From: Halorientalis persicus | Lineage (GTDB): Archaea > Halobacteriota > Halobacteria > Halobacteriales > Haloarculaceae | DNA length: 64,000 nt | Reading direction: 5' to 3' | NCBI RefSeq assembly: GCF_900110215.1 | Contig: NZ_FOCX01000003.1 | Coordinates: 62,001 to 126,000, forward strand | In this document: positions 17,455-25,304 of the stretch, one piece after another | How the letters are laid out: each line of letters opens with the position of its first letter | Numbering within the stretch: the stretch's first letter is position 1 | Translations under genes and position numbers: made by a program | The notes under the pieces: generated by a model | What the model was told of the DNA's origin: nothing | The model's database searches: none | Seen by the model: only the letters and a program-made list of their open reading frames with translations

Positions 17455-18564
17455 ATGACCGACGACAGATCAGGCCGCGACATCTACGGCGAGGCGTACG
17501 ACGAGGCGAACGAACCCATCTTCTCGGGGATCCCCACCTTCCTGAAGCTTCCGGAGGTAGATCGCGGGGACCTCGACGAGGAGGACGTGGACGTAGGCAT
17601 TCTGGGCGCACCGCTTGACACGGCGACGACGATCCGGCCGGGCACCCGGTACGGCCCCCGTGCGGTGCGGGCCGCCTCCACGGTTCCCTCGCCGCCGTAC
17701 CGGCACTTCAACATCGAGACCGGCGTCGACCCATTCGATCACTTCAGCGTCGCCGACACGGGCGATGCGGCGGTTTCGCCCGGCGACACCCGCCAGAGCC
17801 AGCTCAACATCGAGGACGCCGTCGCCGAGATCAGCGAGCAGGCGACGCCCATCGTTATCGGCGGCGACCACTCGATCAGCTACCCGGACATCAAGGGCTG
17901 GGCCGAGGCCAACGGCTACGAAGACGTTGGCCTGATCCACTTCGACTGTCACGCCGACACCGGCGAGGACGGCCTCACCGGCTTCGAGTACGACCACGGC
18001 GCGTGGGTCGCACGCGTGTTCGACGACGACCTCGTGACCGGCGAGAACTACACGCTGATCGGCCCACGCGGGTTCTGGCCCGGCCCGGACATCTACGAGG
18101 AGATGCGCGAGGAGGGTATGAAGTGGTACACCGCGATGGAGGTCGGGAACATGGATCTCGACGACATCGTGACCGACGCCGTCCAGCGCGCCACCGAGGG
18201 GACCGACGCGGTGTGGGTCTCCTTCGACGTGGACGTGATGGAACCGGCCTTCGCGCCCGGTACCGGCGAACCCGAACCCGGCGGCCTGATGCCCCGCGAG
18301 GCCATCTACATGATCCGCGAGGTCGTCAAGGCCCTGGACCCCGAGGACTTCGGCTTCGACGTGGTCGAGGTTTCGCCGGCCTACGACACCAGCGACACCA
18401 ACTCCTACAACGGCGGCGTCACCAGCGGCTTCGCCAACCGCCTCATCATCGAGGTGCTGGGGAGCATGGCGCTGGCCGACCAGGGTCTGGAGTCGGGCGA
18501 CCCGATCAAGCCCAAGGAACCGCTGGGTCCGACCGGGGAGACGGAAGCGCCCGCGGACGACTAG
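17455..18564 (+). CDS. Ureohydrolase (agmatinase/guanidinobutyrase type)
   Basis: A 369-residue arginase-fold enzyme. The metal-binding motifs are GGDHS (136-140), FDCHAD (163-168) and SFDVDVMEPAFAPGTG, which supply the His and Asp ligands of the binuclear manganese centre. Family members hydrolyse agmatine, guanidinobutyrate or guanidinopropionate to urea plus an amine; specificity cannot be read from sequence. ATG 17455 (MTDDRSGRDIYG) is preferred over an upstream TTG that adds 27 polar residues. The protein is longer than bacterial agmatinases (about 300), mainly through an acidic N-terminus and a C-terminal tail. Confidence 0.88.
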   Translation: MTDDRSGRDIYGEAYDEANEPIFSGIPTFLKLPEVDRGDLDEEDVDVGILGAPLDTATTIRPGTRYGPRAVRAASTVPSPPYRHFNIETGVDPFDHFSVADTGDAAVSPGDTRQSQLNIEDAVAEISEQATPIVIGGDHSISYPDIKGWAEANGYEDVGLIHFDCHADTGEDGLTGFEYDHGAWVARVFDDDLVTGENYTLIGPRGFWPGPDIYEEMREEGMKWYTAMEVGNMDLDDIVTDAVQRATEGTDAVWVSFDVDVMEPAFAPGTGEPEPGGLMPREAIYMIREVVKALDPEDFGFDVVEVSPAYDTSDTNSYNGGVTSGFANRLIIEVLGSMALADQGLESGDPIKPKEPLGPTGETEAPADD

Positions 18565-18658
18565 ACGAGACGAATGCCACGAGGGCGACCCAAGCGCCGT
18601 TTTTCCCGCCTGTCCCGTGGACGTAGCCCTTAACCGCCTGCCCGTCCAATCGGTCGGT

Positions 18659-19414
18659 ATGACAGACAGAGAGCCCGACGACTACGAGTTCTCGGAGGGG
18701 CAGGGGTTCGAGGACCCCTACGACGAGTTCGATATGGACCCGCCGGAACTCGACGTGGACCCGGACAAGGTCGACCCCATCGACTCCCGGGCGCTCACGG
18801 ATATGCTCGACGAGCGCAACCTCGCGAGCGAGGCGGTCGACGCCGAGGAGTTGCTCGACGTGGCGCTGTCGTATATGCAGATCAACCGCTTCGAGCAGGC
18901 CGCCGACGCCTTCGAGCGGGTCGCCCAGTTTTCCGAGGACGACCGGATCGAACAGGAGGCCTGGGTCAACAAGGGCGCGGCCCACGCCCAGCTCGAGGAG
19001 TACGACATGGCCATCGGCGCGTATCGGGAGGCCATCGACATCGACGACGCCAGCGAACACGCGGCCACCGCAGAGACCAACCTGGCGTACGCCCTCTGGG
19101 AGTTCGGCCGTACCGAGGAGGCCCTGGAGCACGCAGAACGCGCCGTCGAGATCGACGAACGGTTCGCCGAAGCCTGGTACAACCGCGGCTTCTTCCTGCT
19201 GGAACGGGGCCTCGCCGAGGACGCGCTGAACGCCTTCGACAACGCGATCCGACTGGGCGAGCGTAACACCCGCATCCTGGAGGAGAAAGCCCGTGCACTC
19301 GAAGAGATGGGCGAGTTCGACAGAGCCGAGGAGGTCGCCCAGGAGGCAGAAGAGATGCGCGAGGAAGCCGAAGCGGATCTGGTCGACGAGCAACAGCAAC
19401 AGCAACTGGAATGA
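18659..19414 (+). CDS. Tetratricopeptide-repeat protein
   Basis: A 251-residue very acidic protein. After a disordered Asp/Glu-rich N-terminus (about 1-60) there are four to five TPR units, for example ALSYMQINRFEQAADAFERV, then AHAQLEEYDMAIGAYREAI, WEFGRTEEALEHAERAVEI and LLERGLAEDALNAFDNAI. It ends with a coiled, Glu-rich segment and a run of glutamines. It should be a protein-interaction scaffold. The stop overlaps the next ATG (ATGA), so it is translationally coupled to the DUF424 gene. Confidence 0.88.
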   Translation: MTDREPDDYEFSEGQGFEDPYDEFDMDPPELDVDPDKVDPIDSRALTDMLDERNLASEAVDAEELLDVALSYMQINRFEQAADAFERVAQFSEDDRIEQEAWVNKGAAHAQLEEYDMAIGAYREAIDIDDASEHAATAETNLAYALWEFGRTEEALEHAERAVEIDERFAEAWYNRGFFLLERGLAEDALNAFDNAIRLGERNTRILEEKARALEEMGEFDRAEEVAQEAEEMREEAEADLVDEQQQQQLE

Positions 19415-19701
19415 TCCTCAACGAGCGCGACACGGACGAGGGACTGCTCGTCTCGGTCTGTGACCCCGACGTGCTCGGGGAGACCTTCGAGAACGGCCAG
19501 GTCTCGCTCACGGTCGACGCGGACTTCTACGACGGCGAGGAAGTCGACGAGGAGGCCGTCGTCGACAGCCTCGCCCGCTGTGCCGTCGCCAACATCGTCG
19601 GCACCCGCGCCGTCGAAGTCGCCATCGAACACGGCTTCGTCGAGGAGGGCAACGTCCTCGACATCGAGGACACGCGCCACGCCCAGCTGTTGCGGATGTG
19701 A
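19411..19701 (+). CDS. DUF424 family protein
   Basis: A 96-residue protein, MILNERDTDEGLLVSVCDPD, with a conserved helix-strand pattern ending ANIVGTRAVEVAIEHGFVEE and IEDTRHAQLLRM, which matches the archaeal DUF424 family. The family is widespread in archaea and often sits with translation-related genes; a biochemical role is not established. It is coupled to the TPR gene by a four-base overlap. Confidence 0.75.
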   Translation: MILNERDTDEGLLVSVCDPDVLGETFENGQVSLTVDADFYDGEEVDEEAVVDSLARCAVANIVGTRAVEVAIEHGFVEEGNVLDIEDTRHAQLLRM

Positions 19702-19763
19702 GCACTACGCACGGCCATCCCGGATCGTAAGGGAAAGGGGTCGGGGTGGACTCGTGTCGACCG

Positions 19764-20174
19764 ATGAGCGAATTCGCATTCACGACGTCGATCCCGATCC
19801 GCTATCGCGATCTGGACCCCTGGGATCACGTCAACAACGCCGTCTACGCGACGTATCTGGAGGAGGCCCGAACGGAGTACCTCGACACCGTCTTCGAGAC
19901 GCCGATGGAGGCACGGGACTTCGTGCTGGCCAATCTGGAACTCGACTACCGCGCACCGATCACCTACGACAGCGGCGGGGTCGAGATCGCTGTCCGGGCC
20001 GCCGAGCTGGGATCGTCGAGTCTGACCCTCTCCTACGAGGTCCGTCGGAGCGATGGGGTCGTCTCGGCCACCGGCGAGACCACACAGGTCCACATGGGTG
20101 AAGACGGCACGCCGACGCCCCTGCCCGAGGAGTGGCGGACGGCCATCGCGGAGTTCGAGCCCGACCTCTCGTAA
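19764..20174 (+). CDS. HotDog-fold acyl-CoA thioesterase
   Basis: A 136-residue protein with the 4-hydroxybenzoyl-CoA thioesterase (4HBT) signature IRYRDLDPWDHVNNAVYATYLEEAR, in which the Asp of DxxxHVNN is the catalytic acid. A long central helix follows, then strands typical of a HotDog (LDYRAPITYDSG, SLTLSYEVRR). It probably hydrolyses acyl-CoA; the chain specificity is unknown. ATG 19764 is preferred over a GTG six codons upstream. Confidence 0.88.
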   Translation: MSEFAFTTSIPIRYRDLDPWDHVNNAVYATYLEEARTEYLDTVFETPMEARDFVLANLELDYRAPITYDSGGVEIAVRAAELGSSSLTLSYEVRRSDGVVSATGETTQVHMGEDGTPTPLPEEWRTAIAEFEPDLS

Positions 20175-20242
20175 CCGCTAACGGCTAGTTCTCGTCGGTC
20201 GGACCGAAGGAGTGTTGGGTCCGGAACCCCTCCATACTGACA

Positions 20243-21487
20243 ATGGAGACCACCGAATCAGCGCCGCTTTCCGTCGAGGATATCCGGTCGGACTTCCCGA
20301 TTCTGGAGCGGGAGTTCGACGGGACGCCCCTGGTTTATCTCGACAACGCGGCGACGAGTCAGACGCCCGAGCCGGTCGTCGACGCTATCGTGGAGTACTA
20401 CCACACGTACAACTCGAACGTTCACCGCGGCCTCCACCAGCTCTCACAGGAGGCCTCGATCGCCTACGAGGACGCACACGACCGCGTTGCGGAGTTCATC
20501 GGTGCCTCCGGCGAGCGCGAGGAGATCGTCTTCACGAAAAACGCCACGGAGTCGATGAACACCGTCGCCTACGCGTGGGGGCTGGAAGAACTCGGGCCGG
20601 GCGACGAGATCGTCCTGACGGAGATGGAACACCACGCGGCGCTGGTCACCTGGCAACAGATCGCCAAGAAGACCGGTGCCACAGTCCGATTCATCGAGGT
20701 CGACGACGAAGGGTACCTCGACATGGACCACGCCCGCGAGCTGATCGGCCCCGACACCGCGATGGTCAGCGTCGTCCACGTCTCGAACACCCTCGGTACT
20801 GTGAACCCCGTCTCGGAACTGACCGATCTGGCCCACGAACAGGACGCGCTGATCTTCGTCGACGGGGCCCAGTCGGTCCCGCATATGCCCGTCGACGTGG
20901 AGGCGATCGACGCCGACTTCTTCGCCTTCTCCGGCCACAAGATGTGTGGCCCGACCGGCGTGGGCGTCCTCTACGGCAAAAAGCACCTGCTCGAGGAGAT
21001 GCAGCCGTACCTCTACGGTGGCATGATGATCGAGAAGGTCACCTTCGAGGACTCGACGTGGCACGAACTCCCCTGGAAGTTCGAGGCCGGCACGCCAGTC
21101 ATCGCGCAGGGCATCGCCCTCGCCGAGGCGTGTGACTACCTCGACGAGATCGGGATGGACAACGTGAAGCGCCACGGCGAGGCCCTGGCCGAGTACGCCC
21201 ACGAGCGCCTCTCGGAGTTCGACGATATCGAGATCCTCGGCCCGCCGGCCGACGACCGCGGCGCGCTGGTCTCGTTCAACCTCGACACCGTCCACGCCCA
21301 CGACGTGTCCGAGATTCTGAACGCTCACGGCGTGGCGGTCCGGGCTGGCGACCACTGCACCCAGCCCCTCCACGACAAACTCGGCGTCCCCGCCTCCGCC
21401 CGGGCATCCTTCTACATCTACAACACGCGGGAGGAAGTGGACAAACTGGTCGAGGGGCTCGAAGACGCGCGGGAGTTGTTCGCCTGA
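20243..21487 (+). CDS. sufS: Cysteine desulfurase SufS
   Basis: A 414-residue PLP enzyme of the class V fold, group II (SufS/CsdA). It has VYLDNAATSQTPEPVVDAI at the N-terminus, the PLP-binding lysine in AFSGHKMCGPTGVGVLYG (about residue 233), and the sulfur-carrying cysteine in VRAGDHCTQPLHDKLGV (about 371). It mobilises sulfur from cysteine as a persulfide for Fe-S cluster assembly, here probably to the SufU scaffold encoded 1.9 kb downstream. In many genomes sufS and sufU are adjacent; here an azlCD block lies between them. Confidence 0.94.
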   Translation: METTESAPLSVEDIRSDFPILEREFDGTPLVYLDNAATSQTPEPVVDAIVEYYHTYNSNVHRGLHQLSQEASIAYEDAHDRVAEFIGASGEREEIVFTKNATESMNTVAYAWGLEELGPGDEIVLTEMEHHAALVTWQQIAKKTGATVRFIEVDDEGYLDMDHARELIGPDTAMVSVVHVSNTLGTVNPVSELTDLAHEQDALIFVDGAQSVPHMPVDVEAIDADFFAFSGHKMCGPTGVGVLYGKKHLLEEMQPYLYGGMMIEKVTFEDSTWHELPWKFEAGTPVIAQGIALAEACDYLDEIGMDNVKRHGEALAEYAHERLSEFDDIEILGPPADDRGALVSFNLDTVHAHDVSEILNAHGVAVRAGDHCTQPLHDKLGVPASARASFYIYNTREEVDKLVEGLEDARELFA

Positions 21488-21605
21488 GCGTCCGCGCGAA
21501 CGAAGTGAGCGCGGTTCCCGCGCCGCGGAGCGAGGGCGCGCCCTTTTTGCTCCAGCTTTTTGCGGCGAGTGGTGCGCTCCGTGCACCCGAGGCCGAAAAA
21601 GGTGG
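21486..21605. repeat. Palindromic intergenic element A
   Basis: The element starts inside the sufS stop codon with gagcgtccgcgcgaacgaag and agtgagcgcggttc, contains CCTTTTTGCTCC and CTTTTTGC tracts, and ends gaaaaaggtgg. The left ~35 bases match element B at 23239 at nearly every position in the same orientation, and the right 11 bases are identical to B. Several short inverted repeats (gcgcgaac/gcgcggttc, gtgcgctccgtgcac) suggest a folded structure. Confidence 0.6.
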
Positions 21606-21607
21606 TC

Positions 21608-21811
21608 TCACAACCGCCGGAACTGGATCGCTGCGTGGGCGAACAACACGACGGCCACCGCGAAGTACGCGACGGCTGGCAGTTGCCAGTCGATAGCGCC
21701 GGTCGTGCGGCCGACACCGTAGGCCAACAGCCCGACACCGAGGACGAACACGACCGCCGCCATCGCCCAGCGAACGCCGGATTCGTCCGTGATGGCGGAG
21801 CGACCGAGCAT
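21608..21811 (-). CDS. Small two-span membrane protein
   Basis: A 67-residue protein, MLGRSAITDESGVRWAMAAV, with two transmembrane helices separated by a short loop (GRTTGAIDWQLP) and ending IQFRRL. ATG 21811 is chosen because a TATA-like gaataaat lies 28 bases upstream on this strand; a GTG seven codons earlier is possible. Its stop lies three bases from element A. The function is unknown. Confidence 0.55.
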   Translation of the reverse strand: MLGRSAITDESGVRWAMAAVVFVLGVGLLAYGVGRTTGAIDWQLPAVAYFAVAVVLFAHAAIQFRRL

Positions 21812-21850
21812 CGTTCGGATAGATGACACCACCCCGAATAAATCGGTCGG

Positions 21851-22192
21851 TCAGAGTACTGGGAGGATCAGGAAACGAACGGCCCAGAGCGCACCCATCC
21901 CGGCGGCCATGGTGGCGAAGACGTTCTCCGTGCGCCAGGCGACGATCGCGGCGAGGCCGCCGGCGACGAGTTTGTCGACCGCGAGGCCGCTCGCGTCGAG
22001 CGTGACGAACGCCGGGAGGACCAGCGCCGCGAGAACGGCCGCTGGGACGTACCGGAGCGGGCGTTCGAGTCGCGGCGGAATCTCGTCGAGGTAGCCGAAG
22101 AGCCCGATAAACGAGAGGCGGATGGCGTAGGTCAGGACGCCGATAACGAGGATGACGCCCCACACCAGCGGGTCGGCGTAGCTAGTGGCCAT
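21851..22192 (-). CDS. azlD: AzlD-type branched-chain amino acid exporter subunit
   Basis: A 113-residue protein with four hydrophobic segments. TYAIRLSFIGLFGYLDEIPP and LRYVPAAVLAALVLPAF match the AzlD family. AzlC and AzlD form a two-component exporter (YgaZH-type in enterics) for branched-chain amino acids or analogues. The ATG at 22192 lies inside the end of azlC (11-base overlap), so the two are translationally coupled. Confidence 0.88.
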   Translation of the reverse strand: MATSYADPLVWGVILVIGVLTYAIRLSFIGLFGYLDEIPPRLERPLRYVPAAVLAALVLPAFVTLDASGLAVDKLVAGGLAAIVAWRTENVFATMAAGMGALWAVRFLILPVL

Positions 22193-22880
22193 CGGTCGCG
22201 TCCACCTCCAGGGGCCGCTCGGCGAGCAGTCCCGCGACGATGCCGACCGACGCGCCGACGAGCAGGCCGAGGTTGAGCGGGAGGCCGGCACCGACGACGG
22301 CGATGGTGCCGCCCGCGAGACCCGCGACCGTGGTCGGGCCGTCCTCCATCGCGGGAACGAGCAGGGCGAGGAAGACGAGCGGGACGGCGAACTCCAGGCC
22401 CCAGGCGTCGGGGACGCCGGTGCCCAGCAGGACGCCGGCGGCGGTCGTGAGTTGCCAGACGACCCACAGCGTGGCGGCGACGCCGAGGTAGTAGGCGACG
22501 CGGTCGACCGACTCTTCGGCCCGGTAGCTGGCGATGGACAGCGCGTAGGCCTGGTCGGTCAGCAGGTAGGCCAGGCCAGCCTTGACGCGGCCGGCGAACG
22601 TCCGGAAGTGGGGGGCAATCGAGGCCGAGTACATCAACATACGGAGGTTGATGACGACGGCGGTGAGGACGACGACCGAGAGCGGTGCGTCCCGGCCGAC
22701 GAGGTCCAGCGCGGCCAGCTGGGAGGCACCGGCGAAGACGATCACCGACATCCCGACGGCCTGCGTGAGGTCGAGGCCGGCGTTCGCGGCCGCGATGCCC
22801 GCGACGAGACCGAAGGGGGCGACGCCGAGCAGGAGGGGAGCCACGTCGCGAACGCCGCGACGGAAGTCTGCGCGGTTCAT
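22182..22880 (-). CDS. azlC: AzlC-family amino acid exporter, large subunit
   Basis: A 232-residue protein beginning MNRADFRRGVRDVAPLLLG, with about five to six hydrophobic segments. VGMSVIVFAGASQLAALDLV, NLRMLMYSASIAPHF and LLTDQAYALSI are the conserved AzlC motifs. It is first in a two-gene operon with azlD. In haloarchaea the substrate is unproven; export of branched-chain amino acids is inferred from the family. Confidence 0.9.
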   Translation of the reverse strand: MNRADFRRGVRDVAPLLLGVAPFGLVAGIAAANAGLDLTQAVGMSVIVFAGASQLAALDLVGRDAPLSVVVLTAVVINLRMLMYSASIAPHFRTFAGRVKAGLAYLLTDQAYALSIASYRAEESVDRVAYYLGVAATLWVVWQLTTAAGVLLGTGVPDAWGLEFAVPLVFLALLVPAMEDGPTTVAGLAGGTIAVVGAGLPLNLGLLVGASVGIVAGLLAERPLEVDATDGH

Positions 22881-22942
22881 GGCTGGGGATATATCTGGTC
22901 GTGTTTACGCGTGACTATCCTCGCTGGAACCCGAGCAGCGGG

Positions 22943-23146
22943 TCAGTCGTCCGCGTCGTCGCCGCGGCGTGAGAACACCCACAGGAGGATGAGGATGCCC
23001 TCGACGCGGGCGACGGTGTAGACCCAGGGACGGAGTTCGACCTCGCTGTCGTCGGTGACGGCGAGGTCCATCCAGAAGTCGACGACTTTGCGGGGGGCGA
23101 GCAGTTCGGCGATACCGAGCAGGGCCAGCGGGAGTTGGAGTGCCAT
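22943..23146 (-). CDS. Small membrane protein, 67 residues
   Basis: MALQLPLALLGIAELLAPRK is followed by an acidic loop (DDSEVELRP) and a second hydrophobic helix near the C-terminus (VARVEGILILLWVF), ending RRGDDADD. It sits upstream of azlC on the same strand with a 62-base gap, so it could be the first gene of that operon. It resembles small haloarchaeal membrane proteins of unknown role. Confidence 0.6.
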   Translation of the reverse strand: MALQLPLALLGIAELLAPRKVVDFWMDLAVTDDSEVELRPWVYTVARVEGILILLWVFSRRGDDADD

Positions 23147-23238
23147 GTGGTCGGCTACGAAGGGGACAATAAAAACAGTTGACCCAAAACCAGGTTTGGT
23201 GTGCGGTCGGCGGTGCGGTTCGCGGTGCGGAAGTTGTC

Positions 23239-23364
23239 GAGCATCCGCGCGAACGGAGTGAGTGCGGTTCTCCGCGAGCGGCTCCGCCGCTCGCGCCTTT
23301 TTCACCCACGTTTTTCAAGGGGCGGTTCGCGCCGCTGGCGCGAACCCGACGCAGAAAAAGGTGG
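23239..23364. repeat. Palindromic intergenic element B
   Basis: The left end, gagcatccgcgcgaacggag, matches element A at 21486. Two perfect hairpins follow: gcgagcgg/ccgctcgc (23274-23294) and ggttcgcgcc-gct-ggcgcgaacc (23324-23346). Between them is cgcctttttcacccacgttt, whose first part recurs in element C at 63440, and the right end is agaaaaaggtgg. The element lies between azlC-side genes and sufU, ending about 44 bases before the sufU ATG. Confidence 0.65.
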
Positions 23365-23407
23365 CTCGGAAGCCTTTTGCGTCGCACTCGTCTATCAATC
23401 AGTAACA

Positions 23408-23833
23408 ATGGTCGGCGGCTCCGATATGTACCGACAGCAGATCCTCGATCACTACAAGAGCCCGCGTAACTACGGGGAGATGGAGGATCCAACGTTCACA
23501 CACGTCGGCGAGAACCCGATGTGTGGCGACACCATCGAGATGCAGGTCCGCCTCGACGACGACGAGGAAGAGATCGAGTACGTCGCCTTCCAGGGCGATG
23601 GCTGTGCGATCTCACAGGCCTCGGCGTCGATGCTTTCCGAGAAACTCCAGGGGATGACGATCGAGGAACTCCGGGAACTGGATCGGGACGACGTAGTCGA
23701 GATGCTCGGCGTCGATATCTCACCGATGCGAATCAAGTGCGCCGTGCTGGCCGAGAAGGTGGCACAGGACGGCGCGGACATCTACTTCGGCGAACTGGAC
23801 GTGGACAAGACCACGACCGAAGACGACGAGTAG
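23408..23833 (+). CDS. sufU: SufU-type Fe-S cluster scaffold/sulfur-transfer protein
   Basis: A 141-residue IscU-fold protein. The three ligand cysteines are present in NPMCGDTIEM, FQGDGCAISQASASML and MRIKCAVLAEKV. The spacing between the second and third cysteine is long, as in SufU rather than IscU, and there is no LPPVK motif. It starts MVGGSDMYRQQILDHYKSPR. It accepts sulfur from SufS (20243-21487). The last 53 bases of its coding sequence are repeated exactly 210 bases downstream (see repeat entry). Confidence 0.92.
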   Translation: MVGGSDMYRQQILDHYKSPRNYGEMEDPTFTHVGENPMCGDTIEMQVRLDDDEEEIEYVAFQGDGCAISQASASMLSEKLQGMTIEELRELDRDDVVEMLGVDISPMRIKCAVLAEKVAQDGADIYFGELDVDKTTTEDDE

Positions 23834-24043
23834 CGCGGCGAGCGCAGCATCTTCTCGCGAGGCGAGACTGCGAGCAAGCGAGCAGTCGAGCCGTTGCGAG
23901 AAGGGGTTTTATACTAAATTTTGCGACGAGCGGTTCCAGAGCGAGCGGAGCGAGCGACGGAACCCGAGGACGTAAAATTTAGGCGTGACATCTACTTCGG
24001 CGAACTGGACGTGGACAAGACCACGACCGAAGACGACGACTGA
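23777..24043. repeat. Duplicated sufU 3' end enclosing a two-hairpin insert
   Basis: Positions 23777-23829 (the last codons of sufU) are repeated base for base at 23987-24039. The downstream copy is still readable as DIYFGELDVDKTTTEDDD and then TGA, but has no start. The 157 bases between copies contain two inverted-repeat structures: cttctcgc/gcgagaag (23851-23903) and ctaaatttt/aaaatttag (23914-23982). The second structure encloses ggttcc/ggaacc. The arrangement looks like a small palindromic element inserted with, or causing, a duplication of the gene end. Confidence 0.85.
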
Positions 24044-24085
24044 GCGGGTGAGGCTGCGAGCGACGGGACGGTTTTCACGGACCGG

Positions 24086-25117
24086 TCACTGTGACGGATA
24101 GCGGATCGTGACGGCGGTGCCGTCCTCGTCGTTCTCGACGACGGCGACGTGGCCGCCGACGCGTTCGACGGCCAGGCGGACCATCCACAGGCCCAGGCCG
24201 GTGCCGTGGACGAGCGGGGTGGTCTCGTCGTCGCGCAGCGCCAGCAGTTCGCTCTCGGGGATGGGCGGGCCGTCGTCGGTGACGGTGAGTTTGATCCAGG
24301 GTTCGTTCGGGGGGACGCCGACGGTGACGACGACCTCGGGGTCGTCGGCGTCGGCGTGCTGGATGGCGTTCTCACAGAGTTCCGTCAGGGCGAGTTCGAC
24401 CTCCGGGCGGATCGTGGCCGCGCCCTCGGAGGGGCGCAACATATGCACGTGGGCGTCCGGGTAGCGGTCGTTGAGGTCGCCCTCGACGCGTTCGAGGACG
24501 GTCGCGAGGTCGGTGGGTCGCCAGTCGTCCTCGGGCGAGAGGACCTGCCGGATGCGCTGGACCTTCTCGACGAGGCGGTCCCAGCGCCGGGCGATGTCCC
24601 GGACCTTCCGTGCGGAATCCTGCTCGGTCTCGTCGAGCGCGTCAGCGAGCAGGCGGGCGTGACTCAACACGACGGTCATGTCGTTGCGCAGGTTGTGCCG
24701 GAGCAGGCGGTTGAGGACGGTCGCCTGCCGGCGGCGTTGCTCGCGCATCGTGATGTCGACGAACAGAAACCGGGTGCCGACGACGCCGTCGCCGTCCGTT
24801 CGCGGGACGGCTCGCACGAGTGTGTGGACGACGGTCCCGTCGGCACACACCAACTTGCGTCGCTCTGTGACCGGATCGTCGTCGGCCGCCGGTCGTGCGT
24901 CGTCGGCCTCCAGCGCCGCCGCCGACTCGGGCGTGAACAGGTCCGCGAGCGGGCGGTCCTCCAGTGACTCGCGGTCGTAACCCAGCGTCTCGACGAACCG
25001 CTCGTTGCACACGTCGATCACCGCCTGCCCGTCCTCGGTTCGTGTGTGGACGTACATCACCGGCAGGTCTTCCAGCAGACACTGCCACTCCCCCGCATCA
25101 TCAGCCCCCTGAGACAT
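24086..25117 (-). CDS. PAS-domain sensor histidine kinase
   Basis: A 343-residue soluble kinase. One PAS domain (about 10-125, with VCNERFVETLGYDRESLEDR and FLFVDITMREQ) is followed by the phospho-acceptor helix NRLLRHNLRNDMTVVLSHAR and a GHKL ATPase domain (N box ELCENAIQHADAD, G boxes TDDGPPIPE and GTGLGLWMVRLAVERVGG). There is no transmembrane segment, so the signal is intracellular. No receiver gene is adjacent, as is common for haloarchaeal kinases. ATG 25117 has an upstream GGTGA; a GTG 13 codons earlier is an alternative. Confidence 0.9.
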   Translation of the reverse strand: MSQGADDAGEWQCLLEDLPVMYVHTRTEDGQAVIDVCNERFVETLGYDRESLEDRPLADLFTPESAAALEADDARPAADDDPVTERRKLVCADGTVVHTLVRAVPRTDGDGVVGTRFLFVDITMREQRRRQATVLNRLLRHNLRNDMTVVLSHARLLADALDETEQDSARKVRDIARRWDRLVEKVQRIRQVLSPEDDWRPTDLATVLERVEGDLNDRYPDAHVHMLRPSEGAATIRPEVELALTELCENAIQHADADDPEVVVTVGVPPNEPWIKLTVTDDGPPIPESELLALRDDETTPLVHGTGLGLWMVRLAVERVGGHVAVVENDEDGTAVTIRYPSQ

Positions 25118-25304
25118 CGTCACCGGTTGTTTTCGAGTACTATTATTTGAAACCACCGCGGATTACGAGCCGTGTGGCACCGGTTTCGGTTGCGCCGGGC
25201 CCCGCGAGTTCGGCGGTTCATGTCATCCTAACTGAAGCATCGTGAGTCGGTCTCTCCAAGCGCGGTAACGGGGCGTTTTTCCTCGATGGCGGGCTACTAC
25301 GTCC

